Assembly: GCA_014960805.1 (NCBI GenBank)
Contig: CP063163.1
Span: 3,621,001 to 3,685,000, forward strand
Reading direction: 5' to 3'
DNA length: 64,000 nucleotides
Source: Cytobacillus suaedae
GTDB lineage: Bacteria; Bacillota; Bacilli; Bacillales; Bacillaceae_L
In this document: one piece after another, positions 27,793 to 36,571 of the stretch
Numbering within the stretch: position 1 is the first letter of the stretch
Layout: every line of letters starts with the position of its first letter
The notes under the pieces: model-generated
Told to the model about the DNA's origin: nothing
The model's input: only the letters and a program-made list of their open reading frames with translations
Databases searched by the model: none
Translations under genes and position numbers: made by a program

Positions 27793-29154
27793 ATGTTTGT
27801 TCGAATTGGTACTTTCCTTTTCTTGTTTCTACTTTTAGGAGCCAATTCTATATCTGCAGAGGAGTTTATCGTCAAATCCAGCAAAGAATTCAAACAGATA
27901 TTAGATAGAGTCAGCGATGGTGACTCAATAATCTTAGAGGCTGGTGAATACCATGGTAATTTTTCAGTCAACAAATCTATTAAAATATCTGGAAACGAAC
28001 ATGTGATTATCCAAGGCAATCCAGAAGGTTTCGTACTTACAATCAATGCAGATAACGTCACAATCGAAAATATGACCATTCGTGGTGGTGGATCCCAAAA
28101 CGCAGGTATTTATATAACTTCTAATAATAACAACATAACTAACAATACAATTGAGGATGTATTCCATGGGGTATACATCGTAGATGGTTATGGTAACAGT
28201 GTTATTAGTAACAAGATTACTAGTTTTCATAACGAATCAAACCATAATGGATTTGGAGTGTATCTAGTTGAAGCACCTTACACAATAATTAGAGAAAATG
28301 TGCTATATGACTTACAAGATGGGATTTATGTGTCTTACTCGGATTTTTGTGAGGTTTATAAAAATAAAATCAAAAATGCTAGATATGGTGTTCATACCAT
28401 GGATTCAAGAAATGTTGTTATCGCAAGCAATGAAATATCTCATAGTCATAATGGATTAATGATTATGCAAAGTTACGAAATTCATATTCTTGAAAATATG
28501 TTTCATTCGAACACAACGATTGATGGAGCTGGAATGTTTATATTTGATACGTTTGATTCGGTTATTACAGCAAATCTTATGAAAGACAATTTTAAAGGCA
28601 TATTTTTAGAAAATGCAAAGAGAAATAGAATTGAATTCAATATATTTTTAGAGAATGATATTGGTTTAGAGTTAGCAACGGCTTCAGATACAAATCTAAT
28701 CTACTTAAATGATTTCAGAAAAAATACAACTCAGGTTATTTCTGTTTCTAGTAACAAAAATCTCTTTAGCCGAGATGGTTACGGGAACTTTTGGGATGAT
28801 CAAAAAACTGTAAATCTTAATAAAGATGACATTGTTGACTATGCCTATAAAAGTGGGGATGTTTTCTACCATATTAGTAATAATGAGCCGCTACTGCAGA
28901 TATTTCATCAAAGCCCTGCTGTTAGACTTTGGAATACAATTGAGAAATACACCCCAGTCCCATCAGAGCAATTTGTCATTGACCATTATCCTTTGACCAA
29001 ACCTGCACCAATAAAAATCAACCAATCCAGTCTACAGCCTCAGATTGGGAGTGATATACATGCAATTGATTATAACAGGGCTTTTTTCTTTTTAATTTTT
29101 TTAGTGATTAGTATTTTTATATTCGCCATTTCAAGAAGGGAGAAATCAAAATGA
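27793..29154 (+). CDS. nosD: NosD-like copper-site maturation protein, 453 aa
   Basis: A signal peptide (FVRIGTFLFLFLLLGANSIS, ending before AEEF) leads into a right-handed parallel beta-helix made of repeats such as ITNNTIEDVFHGVYI and IRENVLYDLQDGIYVSYS. These are the CASH/NosD repeats. The C-terminus has a membrane helix (about residues 430-446) and a short basic tail, so it is anchored outside. NosD works with the NosFY ABC transporter in building the copper-sulfide centre of nitrous oxide reductase. Here the whole set follows nirK and no nosZ is present nearby. It overlaps nosL by 4 nt (ATGA). Confidence 0.88.
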   Translation: MFVRIGTFLFLFLLLGANSISAEEFIVKSSKEFKQILDRVSDGDSIILEAGEYHGNFSVNKSIKISGNEHVIIQGNPEGFVLTINADNVTIENMTIRGGGSQNAGIYITSNNNNITNNTIEDVFHGVYIVDGYGNSVISNKITSFHNESNHNGFGVYLVEAPYTIIRENVLYDLQDGIYVSYSDFCEVYKNKIKNARYGVHTMDSRNVVIASNEISHSHNGLMIMQSYEIHILENMFHSNTTIDGAGMFIFDTFDSVITANLMKDNFKGIFLENAKRNRIEFNIFLENDIGLELATASDTNLIYLNDFRKNTTQVISVSSNKNLFSRDGYGNFWDDQKTVNLNKDDIVDYAYKSGDVFYHISNNEPLLQIFHQSPAVRLWNTIEKYTPVPSEQFVIDHYPLTKPAPIKINQSSLQPQIGSDIHAIDYNRAFFFLIFLVISIFIFAISRREKSK

Positions 29155-29618
29155 GGAAGCTCGTCTCGTTAGTGGTAACTCTTTTATTTATATCAGCATG
29201 CTCAAACAGTATCGCAAAGCCAGTATCAGTTTCTTTGAATGTTGATAGTTGCGACACATGTCACATGGGAATAATGGATCTGCAAGCCTCAGCACAACTC
29301 ATTCAAAAGGATGGAACACCTAAGAAATTTGATGATATAGGCTGTTTAGTTGAATACATGCAACTTAATCCTAGCAATAATGACAACGCATTTGTGCATG
29401 ACCATATTTCTGGGGAATGGATTGATTTTAAAAATAGTACTTTTATCCATAATCCTGCTCATCATACACCAATGAGCTATGGGTTTATTGCCTTTAAATC
29501 TGAAGATGAAGCCACTAGCTATAAAAATCAGCATGGTGGGATGATGTATAGTCATGAAGAATTACTTGATTTATCTATTAAAGATATAAAGAAAAAGGGA
29601 CCTAACCATGGACATTAA
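29151..29618 (+). CDS. nosL: NosL-like copper-binding lipoprotein, 155 aa
   Basis: A lipoprotein signal (LLFISAC, Cys about 17) is followed by the NosL-type metal motif CDTCHMGIMD and a domain of the NosL family (KFDDIGCLVEYM, then NPAHHTPMSYGFIAFKS). NosL binds Cu(I) and delivers it for nitrous oxide reductase maturation; a histidine-rich tail (MSYGFI, HGGMMYSHEE) fits copper handling. It is translationally coupled to nosD and sits directly before the ABC permease gene. RBS AGAAGGGAG. Confidence 0.88.
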   Translation: MRKLVSLVVTLLFISACSNSIAKPVSVSLNVDSCDTCHMGIMDLQASAQLIQKDGTPKKFDDIGCLVEYMQLNPSNNDNAFVHDHISGEWIDFKNSTFIHNPAHHTPMSYGFIAFKSEDEATSYKNQHGGMMYSHEELLDLSIKDIKKKGPNHGH

Positions 29619-29638
29619 AGTAGGTGGTGTTATTAGTT

Positions 29639-30586
29639 ATGAAAAAAACGTTGCGTCATTCTATGCTTTTATATGAATTAAGACTATCTCTCAGAAGTAA
29701 GTGGCTAATGAGCATTTCAGTACTATTCTTTTTTTTAGCAGCTATCTTTTACTTCTATGGTATAACTTCTGTTAAAGCAGACCCTTCAGCGACTATTTAC
29801 GGTGCAGAATCTGGGATTTCTATTGAAACAGGTACAGTGGATCCCTCTATCTATGGACTAAAGGAGATTGAGACGAAGGAATTGGCACCAAATGAGTTAT
29901 TGACATCAAGTTATAACAGAACAATTTCATTATTAATCAACTTGTCTCTTTGGCTCATTCCAATTCTGTGTTTGATTATCGGGACCACCTCTATTATCTC
30001 TGATAAAGAAAGTGGACGAATGGATTTATATAAGACTTACCACACACCTTATATTTTATATTTACTAAGTAAGTTATCGGCACTCTCCTTTGCACTAGTT
30101 GCAGCAACTGGACTTTCATTTGGTCTATTTGGGCTCTTATGCTCTGTGCTTGGAGGATCTACTGAGACATCCTTGTTACAGACCTTTCTTCTCCTGAATA
30201 TACTTCTCATACTTGTATTTTCTTCAATATCTTTAATGATTGGTTCTTTTTGTACTACCAGAATGCAAGGATTGGCCTATTCTCTATTCTTTTGGTCATT
30301 CTTCGTTTTTATCTATGAATTTATTATTTTTACCCTTATTGAATATATACCCTATTCCTACAAACTGAAGGGATTGTTTATATTAATACTTGCAAATCCA
30401 ATCGAATCAATACGTATCTGGTCCATTTCTAAATTAAATGCTGCCTATACTTTTGGACCTGAGTATTTAATCTTGAATGAATGGAGTAGAAGTGGAGAAT
30501 TATCGTTGTATCTTGCTTGTTCATTAGTAATCATTATAGGATTATCGATTCTTTTATCTAATCTTCTAATTAAAAGGAGGGCATAA
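29639..30586 (+). CDS. nosY: NosY-like ABC-2 permease, 315 aa
   Basis: Six hydrophobic helices in the ABC-2 pattern: SIRSKW-type amphipathic start (ELRLSLRSKWLMS), a long extracytoplasmic loop with TSVKADPSATIYG, then LIIGTTSIISDKESGRMDLYKTYHTP, the conserved coupling segment of NosY. It pairs with the ATPase encoded one base downstream. Two in-frame GTG codons at 29624 and 29627 overlap AGGTGG, which is better read as the ribosome site of ATG 29639. Its cargo is thought to be a sulfur compound needed for the NosZ copper centre. Confidence 0.85.
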   Translation: MKKTLRHSMLLYELRLSLRSKWLMSISVLFFFLAAIFYFYGITSVKADPSATIYGAESGISIETGTVDPSIYGLKEIETKELAPNELLTSSYNRTISLLINLSLWLIPILCLIIGTTSIISDKESGRMDLYKTYHTPYILYLLSKLSALSFALVAATGLSFGLFGLLCSVLGGSTETSLLQTFLLLNILLILVFSSISLMIGSFCTTRMQGLAYSLFFWSFFVFIYEFIIFTLIEYIPYSYKLKGLFILILANPIESIRIWSISKLNAAYTFGPEYLILNEWSRSGELSLYLACSLVIIIGLSILLSNLLIKRRA

Positions 30587-30587
30587 C

Positions 30588-31298
30588 ATGAGCAAAAGAA
30601 CGGTCCTCGAAATCAATCAGTTATCAAAAGTATATAGCTCAAAAACTGCTCTTTATGCAACTAACCTCAAAGTATATCAAGGGGAGTGTATCGTACTTTG
30701 TGGTGGGAATGGTGCAGGAAAAAGTACCTTAATTCGAATGATAACTGGTCTTGAAAGACAATCTTCGGGTACTGTAACCTTTCACACAAGTAAGAAAAAG
30801 TGTTTTGGATTTATGCCAGACAATATGAATTTCCCAAAAGAGCTCACTTTGTTTGAGATCCTTTCTTACTATGCTTCATTTCTGAATGTACATCGGGAAA
30901 AAATTGAAGAGGTCATCAAAAGAGTAGGTCTCTGGAATGAGCGTAACCATAGGGTTTCTTCTTTTTCTAAAGGTATGACGCAAAGAGTAAATCTAGCCCA
31001 GTGCCTACTAGCTGACGTTGAACTTTATATACTCGATGAACCTACAAATGGATTAGATCCCTACTGGGTCATCAAACTTAAGGATATCATTAAAGAACTT
31101 AAAAACGATGGAAAAACAATTATCCTAAGTAGCCATATTATGAGAGACATTATTGACGTTTCAGATCGCATCTTTATTTTGTTCAATGGAAAAATTTGTG
31201 GTAATGGAAGTCTTGAGGAGATTTATAAGGCTAACGAGTGCACTAGTTTAGAAGATGTATTTTTAAACCTTCACCAGCAATATTCAGTTACAGGATAG
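30588..31298 (+). CDS. nosF: NosF-like ABC transporter ATPase, 236 aa
   Basis: Walker A is GGNGAGKST, the signature is SFSKGMTQRVNLAQCLL, and Walker B is LYILDEPTNGLDP, followed by the H-loop histidine in ILSSHIM. Partner of the preceding permease, spaced by one base, and last gene of the nos block. The ATPase powers NosY-linked transport for copper-site assembly. No nosZ follows; a strong terminator ends the operon. Confidence 0.9.
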   Translation: MSKRTVLEINQLSKVYSSKTALYATNLKVYQGECIVLCGGNGAGKSTLIRMITGLERQSSGTVTFHTSKKKCFGFMPDNMNFPKELTLFEILSYYASFLNVHREKIEEVIKRVGLWNERNHRVSSFSKGMTQRVNLAQCLLADVELYILDEPTNGLDPYWVIKLKDIIKELKNDGKTIILSSHIMRDIIDVSDRIFILFNGKICGNGSLEEIYKANECTSLEDVFLNLHQQYSVTG

Positions 31299-31310
31299 TA
31301 AATTAATAGA

Positions 31311-31350
31311 GAAAAACCTGTAAGGAAAATAATCCTTACAGGTTTTTCTC
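31311..31350. terminator. Bidirectional terminator between nosF and bdhA
   Basis: A 17-bp stem: AGAAAAACCTGTAAGGA (31311-31327) and its complement (31334-31350), with T runs on both strands. Confidence 0.88.
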
Positions 31351-32127
31351 TTATTGAGCGGTATATCCACCATCAATTACACATGCTTGCCCTGTAATGC
31401 CTTTTGCATGATCACTAGCTAAGAACATAACATAACTTGCGATTTCTTCAACTTGAAGTAATCTTTTTTGTGGTACTAAAGGATAAATAACTTCTTCTAA
31501 TACACTTTCTAAAGGTACATTTCTTGTCTTTGCTAGATCACTTAATTGATTACGAACAAGTGGTGTGTCTACATATCCAGGACATACAGCGTTTACTGTA
31601 ATACCATGTGCTGCTCCCTCTAATGCGGCAACCTTTGTTAATCCTATAACCCCATGCTTTGCACTGTTATAGGCAGCTTTACCTGCAAATCCAACCAATC
31701 CATTGATGGATGCCATGTTAATCACCCTACCAAATTGTTGTTTTTTCATGATTGGAAATACATGCTTAATGGCCTTAAATGGTGCAGTAAGCATTATCGA
31801 AATCAGTTGCTCAAATTTTTCTGAAGGGAAATCTTCAATGTTTGCAACGTGTTGAAGTCCTGCGTTATTAATCAAACAGTCAATTCTTCCAAAATGATTT
31901 ACGGCTTGGTCAAGAGCCTGTTTCATCTCATTTTCATCAGTTACGTTGCATTTAATTCCTATTACATCATAGCCTTTCTCTGTTAAGGCCTGTGCTGCCT
32001 CTTTTACCCCTGCTTCATCTAAATCTGAGAGTGCCACCTTTGCCCCATTTTCAGCAAACGTTCTGCCAATTTCAAGACCAATCCCTCTTGCTGCACCTGT
32101 TATGAAAACTACCTTTTTATCAACCAC
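31351..32127 (-). CDS. bdhA: 3-Hydroxybutyrate dehydrogenase (short-chain dehydrogenase), 258 aa
   Basis: Oxidises D-3-hydroxybutyrate to acetoacetate with NAD. The SDR fold is complete: TGAARGIGLEIGRTF (cofactor, residues 11-25), NNAGLQH, INMASINGLVGFAGKAAYNSAKHG with the Tyr-x3-Lys catalytic pair, and CPGYVDTPLV. The C-terminal ACVIDGGYTAQ is standard. It is the last gene of the sco operon, 25 bp after the permease gene. Acetoacetate formed would then be activated by ScoAB. The substrate is inferred from the neighbours and close similarity of the motif set to BdhA. Confidence 0.9.
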   Translation of the reverse strand: MVDKKVVFITGAARGIGLEIGRTFAENGAKVALSDLDEAGVKEAAQALTEKGYDVIGIKCNVTDENEMKQALDQAVNHFGRIDCLINNAGLQHVANIEDFPSEKFEQLISIMLTAPFKAIKHVFPIMKKQQFGRVINMASINGLVGFAGKAAYNSAKHGVIGLTKVAALEGAAHGITVNAVCPGYVDTPLVRNQLSDLAKTRNVPLESVLEEVIYPLVPQKRLLQVEEIASYVMFLASDHAKGITGQACVIDGGYTAQ

Positions 32128-32152
32128 GTTACAACCGTCCTTCCCTGTTAAA

Positions 32153-33472
32153 TTAAATGCCTAAGCCAATCGAGAATAATGCAATAGCAAGTGCTACACC
32201 AAGTAACGGTACAATTACTGTCACAATTCCAACTGCACCATATGCATCTTTATGAGTCTCACCACAAATAGCACGAACCGTTGTTACAACATAGCCATTA
32301 TGTGGTAAAGAATCTAATGCACCTGAAGAAATAGCTACCGTTCTATGAAGTGCTTCTGTATTTACACCTAAATCCATATAATGTGGTGCTAGTAATGGTA
32401 ACGCTATTGCTTGCCCTCCTGACGCAGATCCTGTCATACCAGCAATTACACTTACCGCAATAGCTCCACCAATTAATGGACTACCTGGAATACTTGTCAT
32501 TGCATCAACCGCAACCCCGAATGCAGGTACTGCTTTAGCAACTCCTCCAAATCCAACTACAGCTGCAGTATTCCCAATTGCAACTAAAGCTCCCATTGTA
32601 CCGTCAGAAACTGCATTCCAGAACGATGTGAAATACTTTCTATTTAATAAGTATGTTGCAATTACCCCACCTAAAAGGGCAATAATTAACGCAGATTGTT
32701 TTAATGAATCATGGAAAACAAATGAAATAATAAGTACAACTAAAAGTGGTATTAATCCAACAATTGGATTAGGTAATTCCTTGTTTGCAACTACTGGATC
32801 ATTTTTACGAGCAACAAATCTTTCTCCATTTGAAACTGCTTTCGTGATCATACGTTTTAACCACCAGTAGCCGAATACTGCCATAAACACCGCAACAATT
32901 AAACTAACTTCCCAACCAGCATAAGGAGTTGTTCCTAAGTACTCAATAGGAATCCAGTTTTGAATTTCAGGTGAACCTGCTGAAGTCATCGTAAATGTTA
33001 CTGAACCAAATGCTAATGCAGCAGGAATAAAGCGACGTGGAAGGTCTGCTTGTTTAAATAAACTTAATGCCATTGGATAAACTGAGAAAGCTACAACGAA
33101 TAAACTAACTCCACCATATGTTAAAATTGCACAGGCAGCAACAACCGCTAATACAGCTTGCTTCATACCTAGTTTATCAACAACCCATTTAGATACACTA
33201 TCTGCTGCTCCACTATCTTCCATAACTTTCCCGAAGATAGAACCTAGTAAGAACATTAAATACCAAGAAGCAACAAATCCTGAAAAACCAGTCATATAGT
33301 TTGTTACTAGATTTGCTCCACCATCTGGAGCTAACTGTGGAAACAATGGTAATCCACTTAATACTGCAACGAATAATGCGCAAAGAGGACCTGCTACTAA
33401 TAAATTCATGCCCTTCATTGTTAAATAAATTAAAAGTGCTAAACCACCAATAAGACCTATCATACTAAGCAT
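32153..33472 (-). CDS. GntP-family permease, probably for 3-hydroxybutyrate, 439 aa
   Basis: Twelve or more hydrophobic helices of GntP/gluconate-permease type, with MLLGSIFGKVMEDSGAADSV, the glycine-rich segment SGSPLIGGAIAVSVIAG and SGALDSLPHNGYVVTTV near the end, as in the D-beta-hydroxybutyrate permeases of Bacillus. It lies between scoB and bdhA, the same gene content as the B. subtilis yxjC-scoA-scoB-yxjF cluster. Substrate is inferred from context; gluconate is unlikely because no kinase is present. Confidence 0.85.
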   Translation of the reverse strand: MLSMIGLIGGLALLIYLTMKGMNLLVAGPLCALFVAVLSGLPLFPQLAPDGGANLVTNYMTGFSGFVASWYLMFLLGSIFGKVMEDSGAADSVSKWVVDKLGMKQAVLAVVAACAILTYGGVSLFVVAFSVYPMALSLFKQADLPRRFIPAALAFGSVTFTMTSAGSPEIQNWIPIEYLGTTPYAGWEVSLIVAVFMAVFGYWWLKRMITKAVSNGERFVARKNDPVVANKELPNPIVGLIPLLVVLIISFVFHDSLKQSALIIALLGGVIATYLLNRKYFTSFWNAVSDGTMGALVAIGNTAAVVGFGGVAKAVPAFGVAVDAMTSIPGSPLIGGAIAVSVIAGMTGSASGGQAIALPLLAPHYMDLGVNTEALHRTVAISSGALDSLPHNGYVVTTVRAICGETHKDAYGAVGIVTVIVPLLGVALAIALFSIGLGI

Positions 33473-33503
33473 TTATTTTTCCCCCTATCTTTCATAAATT
33501 TTC

Positions 33504-34166
33504 TTAATAAACTTTTACATCCTCAATAATTAACTCTGGTTCAGTTGATTGTTGAATATCCTCAATTGTATAACCCTCGAAGACTTCAACTAGTTGTAGT
33601 CCTTTTTCTGTTACATCAAGTACAGCACGATCCGTAATAATTCGATTGACAACGTTCTTTCCTGTTAAAGGTAGGCTACATTCATTAACAATCTTTGGAT
33701 CTCCATTTTTGCTAACATGATCCATAATGACAATAATTTTTCTCGCACCATGTACGAGGTCCATTGCTCCACCCATGCCTTTGATCATTTTTCCGGGAAT
33801 CATCCAGTTTGCGAGATCTCCAGACTTTGAAACTTCCATTCCACCTAATATAGCAATATCAACATGCCCACCTCGAATCATTCCAAAGGATTCGGCACTA
33901 TCAAAATAAGAAGCTCCCTTAATTGCTGTAACAGTCTCTTTCCCAGCATTAATTAAATCAGGGTCAACCTCTTCCTTAGACGGATAAGGTCCAATTCCTA
34001 ACAACCCATTTTCAGATTGCAGAACAACTTGCTTATTGCTTTGAATGTAATTCGCAACTAGTGTTGGCATACCTATTCCTAGGTTTACATAGAAACCGCT
34101 TTCAATTTCTTGTTCAGCTCTTCTGGCAATTTTTTCACGAATGGCCAATTTATCTAACTGTGTCAA
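33504..34166 (-). CDS. scoB: 3-Oxoacid CoA-transferase subunit B, 220 aa
   Basis: The beta subunit of succinyl-CoA:acetoacetate CoA-transferase. The motif [26 protein letters not shown] carries the catalytic glutamate (ENGLLG). [19 protein letters not shown] and [19 protein letters not shown] are family blocks. It is encoded 15 bp after scoA, and the two subunits form the active enzyme. Converts acetoacetate to acetoacetyl-CoA for thiolysis. Confidence 0.93.
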   Translation of the reverse strand: MTQLDKLAIREKIARRAEQEIESGFYVNLGIGMPTLVANYIQSNKQVVLQSENGLLGIGPYPSKEEVDPDLINAGKETVTAIKGASYFDSAESFGMIRGGHVDIAILGGMEVSKSGDLANWMIPGKMIKGMGGAMDLVHGARKIIVIMDHVSKNGDPKIVNECSLPLTGKNVVNRIITDRAVLDVTEKGLQLVEVFEGYTIEDIQQSTEPELIIEDVKVY

Positions 34167-34181
34167 AAGTACTCCTCCTTT

Positions 34182-34868
34182 CTATGAAACTGTTAGTCTT
34201 TCAATTCGTTTTTCTTGCTTGCCTACAATTAAACGTTGGATGTAGATGCTAGGAGTATGAATTTCATTAGGATTTAATTCTCCAATTTCAAAAAGCTCTT
34301 CAACTTCAGCAATAGTAACTTTCCCCGCTGCAGCAATCATTGGATTAAAGTTTCTAGCTGTATTATTGTAGATTAGGTTACCCATTTTATCTGCCTTACT
34401 AGCTCTAACCAAACTAAAATCAGCAACTAGGGCCTTTTCTAAAATAAACTCTTTTCCATTAAACTCTCTAACTTCTTTTCCTTCGGCAACAGGAGTGCCT
34501 ACGCCCGCTGGTGTATAAAAAGCAGGGATACCTGCCCCACCTGCGCGAATCCGTTCAGCTAGCGTACCTTGTGGTATGAGCTCTACTTCTAGTTCACCTG
34601 CAAGAACCTGTCTTTCGAATTCTTTGTTTTCACCAACATAAGAACCTATCATCTTTTTGATTTGTCTATTTTTCAGCAATAAGCCTAAGCCCCAATCATC
34701 AACCCCACAGTTATTTGAAATAACAGTTAGATCCTTAACGCCTGTTTCAACTAAAGCCAAAATTAGATTTTCAGGAATACCTACCAAACCGAAGCCTCCA
34801 ACCATAAGTGTAGAGCCATCTTGGATATCCTTTACAGCCTCCACAAATGAAGTAAATACAGGTTTCAT
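34182..34868 (-). CDS. scoA: 3-Oxoacid CoA-transferase subunit A, 228 aa
   Basis: The alpha subunit, with the CoA-binding glycine loop [16 protein letters not shown] (residues 23-38), the [17 protein letters not shown] block and [25 protein letters not shown]. First gene of the operon, transcribed from the -24/-12 promoter at 34909-34924 and so dependent on the adjacent activator. RBS GGAGGAGGAAAAA precedes ATG 34868. Confidence 0.93.
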   Translation of the reverse strand: MKPVFTSFVEAVKDIQDGSTLMVGGFGLVGIPENLILALVETGVKDLTVISNNCGVDDWGLGLLLKNRQIKKMIGSYVGENKEFERQVLAGELEVELIPQGTLAERIRAGGAGIPAFYTPAGVGTPVAEGKEVREFNGKEFILEKALVADFSLVRASKADKMGNLIYNNTARNFNPMIAAAGKVTIAEVEELFEIGELNPNEIHTPSIYIQRLIVGKQEKRIERLTVS

Positions 34869-34908
34869 TTTTTCCTCCTCCTTTCTTTAAGGTCATTCAA
34901 CTTTATAT

Positions 34909-34924
34909 TGCAAGTACCGTGCCA
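34909..34924 (-). promoter_or_regulatory. Sigma-54 (SigL) -24/-12 promoter of the scoA operon
   Basis: On the minus strand TGGCAC (34924-34919), five bases GGTAC, TTGCA (34913-34909). This matches the -24/-12 consensus with both the GG and the GC elements. It lies 41-56 bp upstream of the scoA start, close to a gene for a sigma-54 activator. Confidence 0.9.
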
Positions 34925-34987
34925 ACTTTTCAAAAACGCTTATTGTTCACATTTATTTCACTTTTCACTGAATTGAGATTGTTATTT

Positions 34988-35091
34988 TTCCGGAATTCCG
35001 GAATAACGTAAGGTAAAATGTTATGAAAACGCTTACCTAAGCACTAAAATGAAAATTCCAGAAATCTGGAACAGTTTCCGAACTTCTGGAA
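34988..35091. promoter_or_regulatory. Three 16-bp dyads, likely upstream activator sites for the SigL-dependent operon
   Basis: TTCCGGAATTCCGGAA (34988-35003), TTCCAGAAATCTGGAA (35056-35071) and TTCCGAACTTCTGGAA (35076-35091) share TTCC-N8-GGAA. They lie about 65 to 170 bp upstream of the -24 element, the usual distance for enhancer-type sites. The last two are spaced 20 bp centre to centre, two helical turns, and the third ends four bases before the activator gene stop. Confidence 0.85.
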
Positions 35092-35095
35092 TACT

Positions 35096-36466
35096 TTACT
35101 CTAAGCCATATTTCTTAATTTTTTCATACATACTAGATTTACTAATCCCTAAAGACTTGGCCGCTTGTAGTTTATCTTGTCCAAATTGTTCTAGGGATTT
35201 TTCGATAATTCTTTTTTCGGTTTCGTCTAGGATCTCTTTTAATGATCTCTGTCCGATGAGAAGCTTTGGATCTCCTATAAAATATTCCGGTAAAGAAGTG
35301 ATTGTTATCTTCTCTCCATCCGTTAAGTGAATCGCTGCCTCAATCACATTTTCAAGCTCCCGGAGATTGCCTGGCCATGAATGTTTATATAACAGGTTTA
35401 GAACATCTTCCTCAATCATTGATATCCTTTTCCCAGAACGTTTCGTAATCTTTTTTAAGAAAAATTCGGTTAAGTGACCAATATCCTCTACACGTTCACG
35501 AAGAGGAGGGACTTTAAATGGAATAACGTTAATTCGATAAAACAAGTCCTCTCTAAAACGGTTTTCTTGTATCATTTTTTCTAATGGCCTATTCGTTGCT
35601 GCAATCACTCTAACATCCACAGGAATTGGTGTCATAGAACCAACTGGCTCTACCTCCTTTTCCTGTAAGACTCTAAGAAGTTTTACTTGCATATTTAATG
35701 GCATATCTCCAATTTCATCAAGGAAGATGGTTCCTCCGTGAGCCAATAAAAACTTCCCTTTTTTTCCGCCTTTTTTAGCACCGGTGAAAGCGCCTTCTTC
35801 ATAACCAAAGAGTTCAGATTCAAGTAAGTGTTCTGGTATGGCTCCACAATTTACTTTGATAAATGGTTTGTTACTTCGTGAACTTAACTGGTGAATACTA
35901 TGAGCGAAAAGCTCTTTACCAGTCCCACTCTCGCCTCTAATCAAGATAGATGTATTACCAGAAGCAACATTTTTCACTTTCTCTTTTAGCTCTGTTATTT
36001 GCTTTGAAACCGCTTTAATATCTTGCAGTGTATACTTTGCACCATTGTGCTCTTGCCAATCTTGCAAATACGTTTGAAGTTGTGGCATCAGGCTCTTTAT
36101 ATGACTGCTCATTTTATCCCATTCTTTTGTATCTCGGAAAATGACTGTACCAAGTGCACCTATCACCTTACCATTTGAGTAAATGGGAATCCTGTTAGCA
36201 ATCATATAATTTCCCTTAATATATTGAAGGTCAGCTATTTCCTCTTTTCCTGACTTTGCAACAAGATGCATTCTCGAATTTTCAATGACAGTCGTTACAT
36301 GCTTACCAATTGCTTCATTACGGTTTATTTCAAGGAACTCGCAATATTTTTTATTCATATATACGATAAATCCATCTTTGTTAACGACAACAATCCATTC
36401 ATAAGCACTGTCAATAATCGTTTCTAATATATCATTTTTATATTGAGCATCTATTTCGTTAAACAT
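35096..36466 (-). CDS. Sigma-54-dependent activator with PAS sensor, 456 aa
   Basis: An enhancer-binding protein. A PAS domain covers about residues 10-115 ([20 protein letters not shown]). The AAA+ domain has Walker [14 protein letters not shown], the sigma-54 contact loop GAFTGA (in [13 protein letters not shown]), Walker [12 protein letters not shown] and [10 protein letters not shown]. The C-terminal Fis-type helix-turn-helix reads [20 protein letters not shown]. No receiver domain is present, so a small molecule (perhaps a ketone body or its CoA ester) is probably sensed by PAS. It is upstream of scoA in the same direction, its stop 4 nt from the last dyad. It most likely activates the operon. 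Confidence 0.92.
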   Translation of the reverse strand: MFNEIDAQYKNDILETIIDSAYEWIVVVNKDGFIVYMNKKYCEFLEINRNEAIGKHVTTVIENSRMHLVAKSGKEEIADLQYIKGNYMIANRIPIYSNGKVIGALGTVIFRDTKEWDKMSSHIKSLMPQLQTYLQDWQEHNGAKYTLQDIKAVSKQITELKEKVKNVASGNTSILIRGESGTGKELFAHSIHQLSSRSNKPFIKVNCGAIPEHLLESELFGYEEGAFTGAKKGGKKGKFLLAHGGTIFLDEIGDMPLNMQVKLLRVLQEKEVEPVGSMTPIPVDVRVIAATNRPLEKMIQENRFREDLFYRINVIPFKVPPLRERVEDIGHLTEFFLKKITKRSGKRISMIEEDVLNLLYKHSWPGNLRELENVIEAAIHLTDGEKITITSLPEYFIGDPKLLIGQRSLKEILDETEKRIIEKSLEQFGQDKLQAAKSLGISKSSMYEKIKKYGLE

Positions 36467-36538
36467 GACATCACCTACTACTATTTTTACTAGTTTCTAT
36501 AGTATCACTAATATTTTAAAAATTATAGAAATAAAAAA

Positions 36539-36566
36539 ACGACGAGAAACATCTGTCCCCGTCGTT
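36539..36566 (-). terminator. Terminator after the MFS gene
   Basis: Arms AACGACG (36539-36545) and CGTCGTT (36560-36566), followed on the minus strand by TTTTTTTA. Confidence 0.75.
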
Positions 36567-36571
36567 CTATT

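Noticed and set aside
35049-35330. Plus-strand frame across the sigma-54 activator end
   Set aside because: Antisense to a motif-confirmed gene and includes the enhancer dyads.
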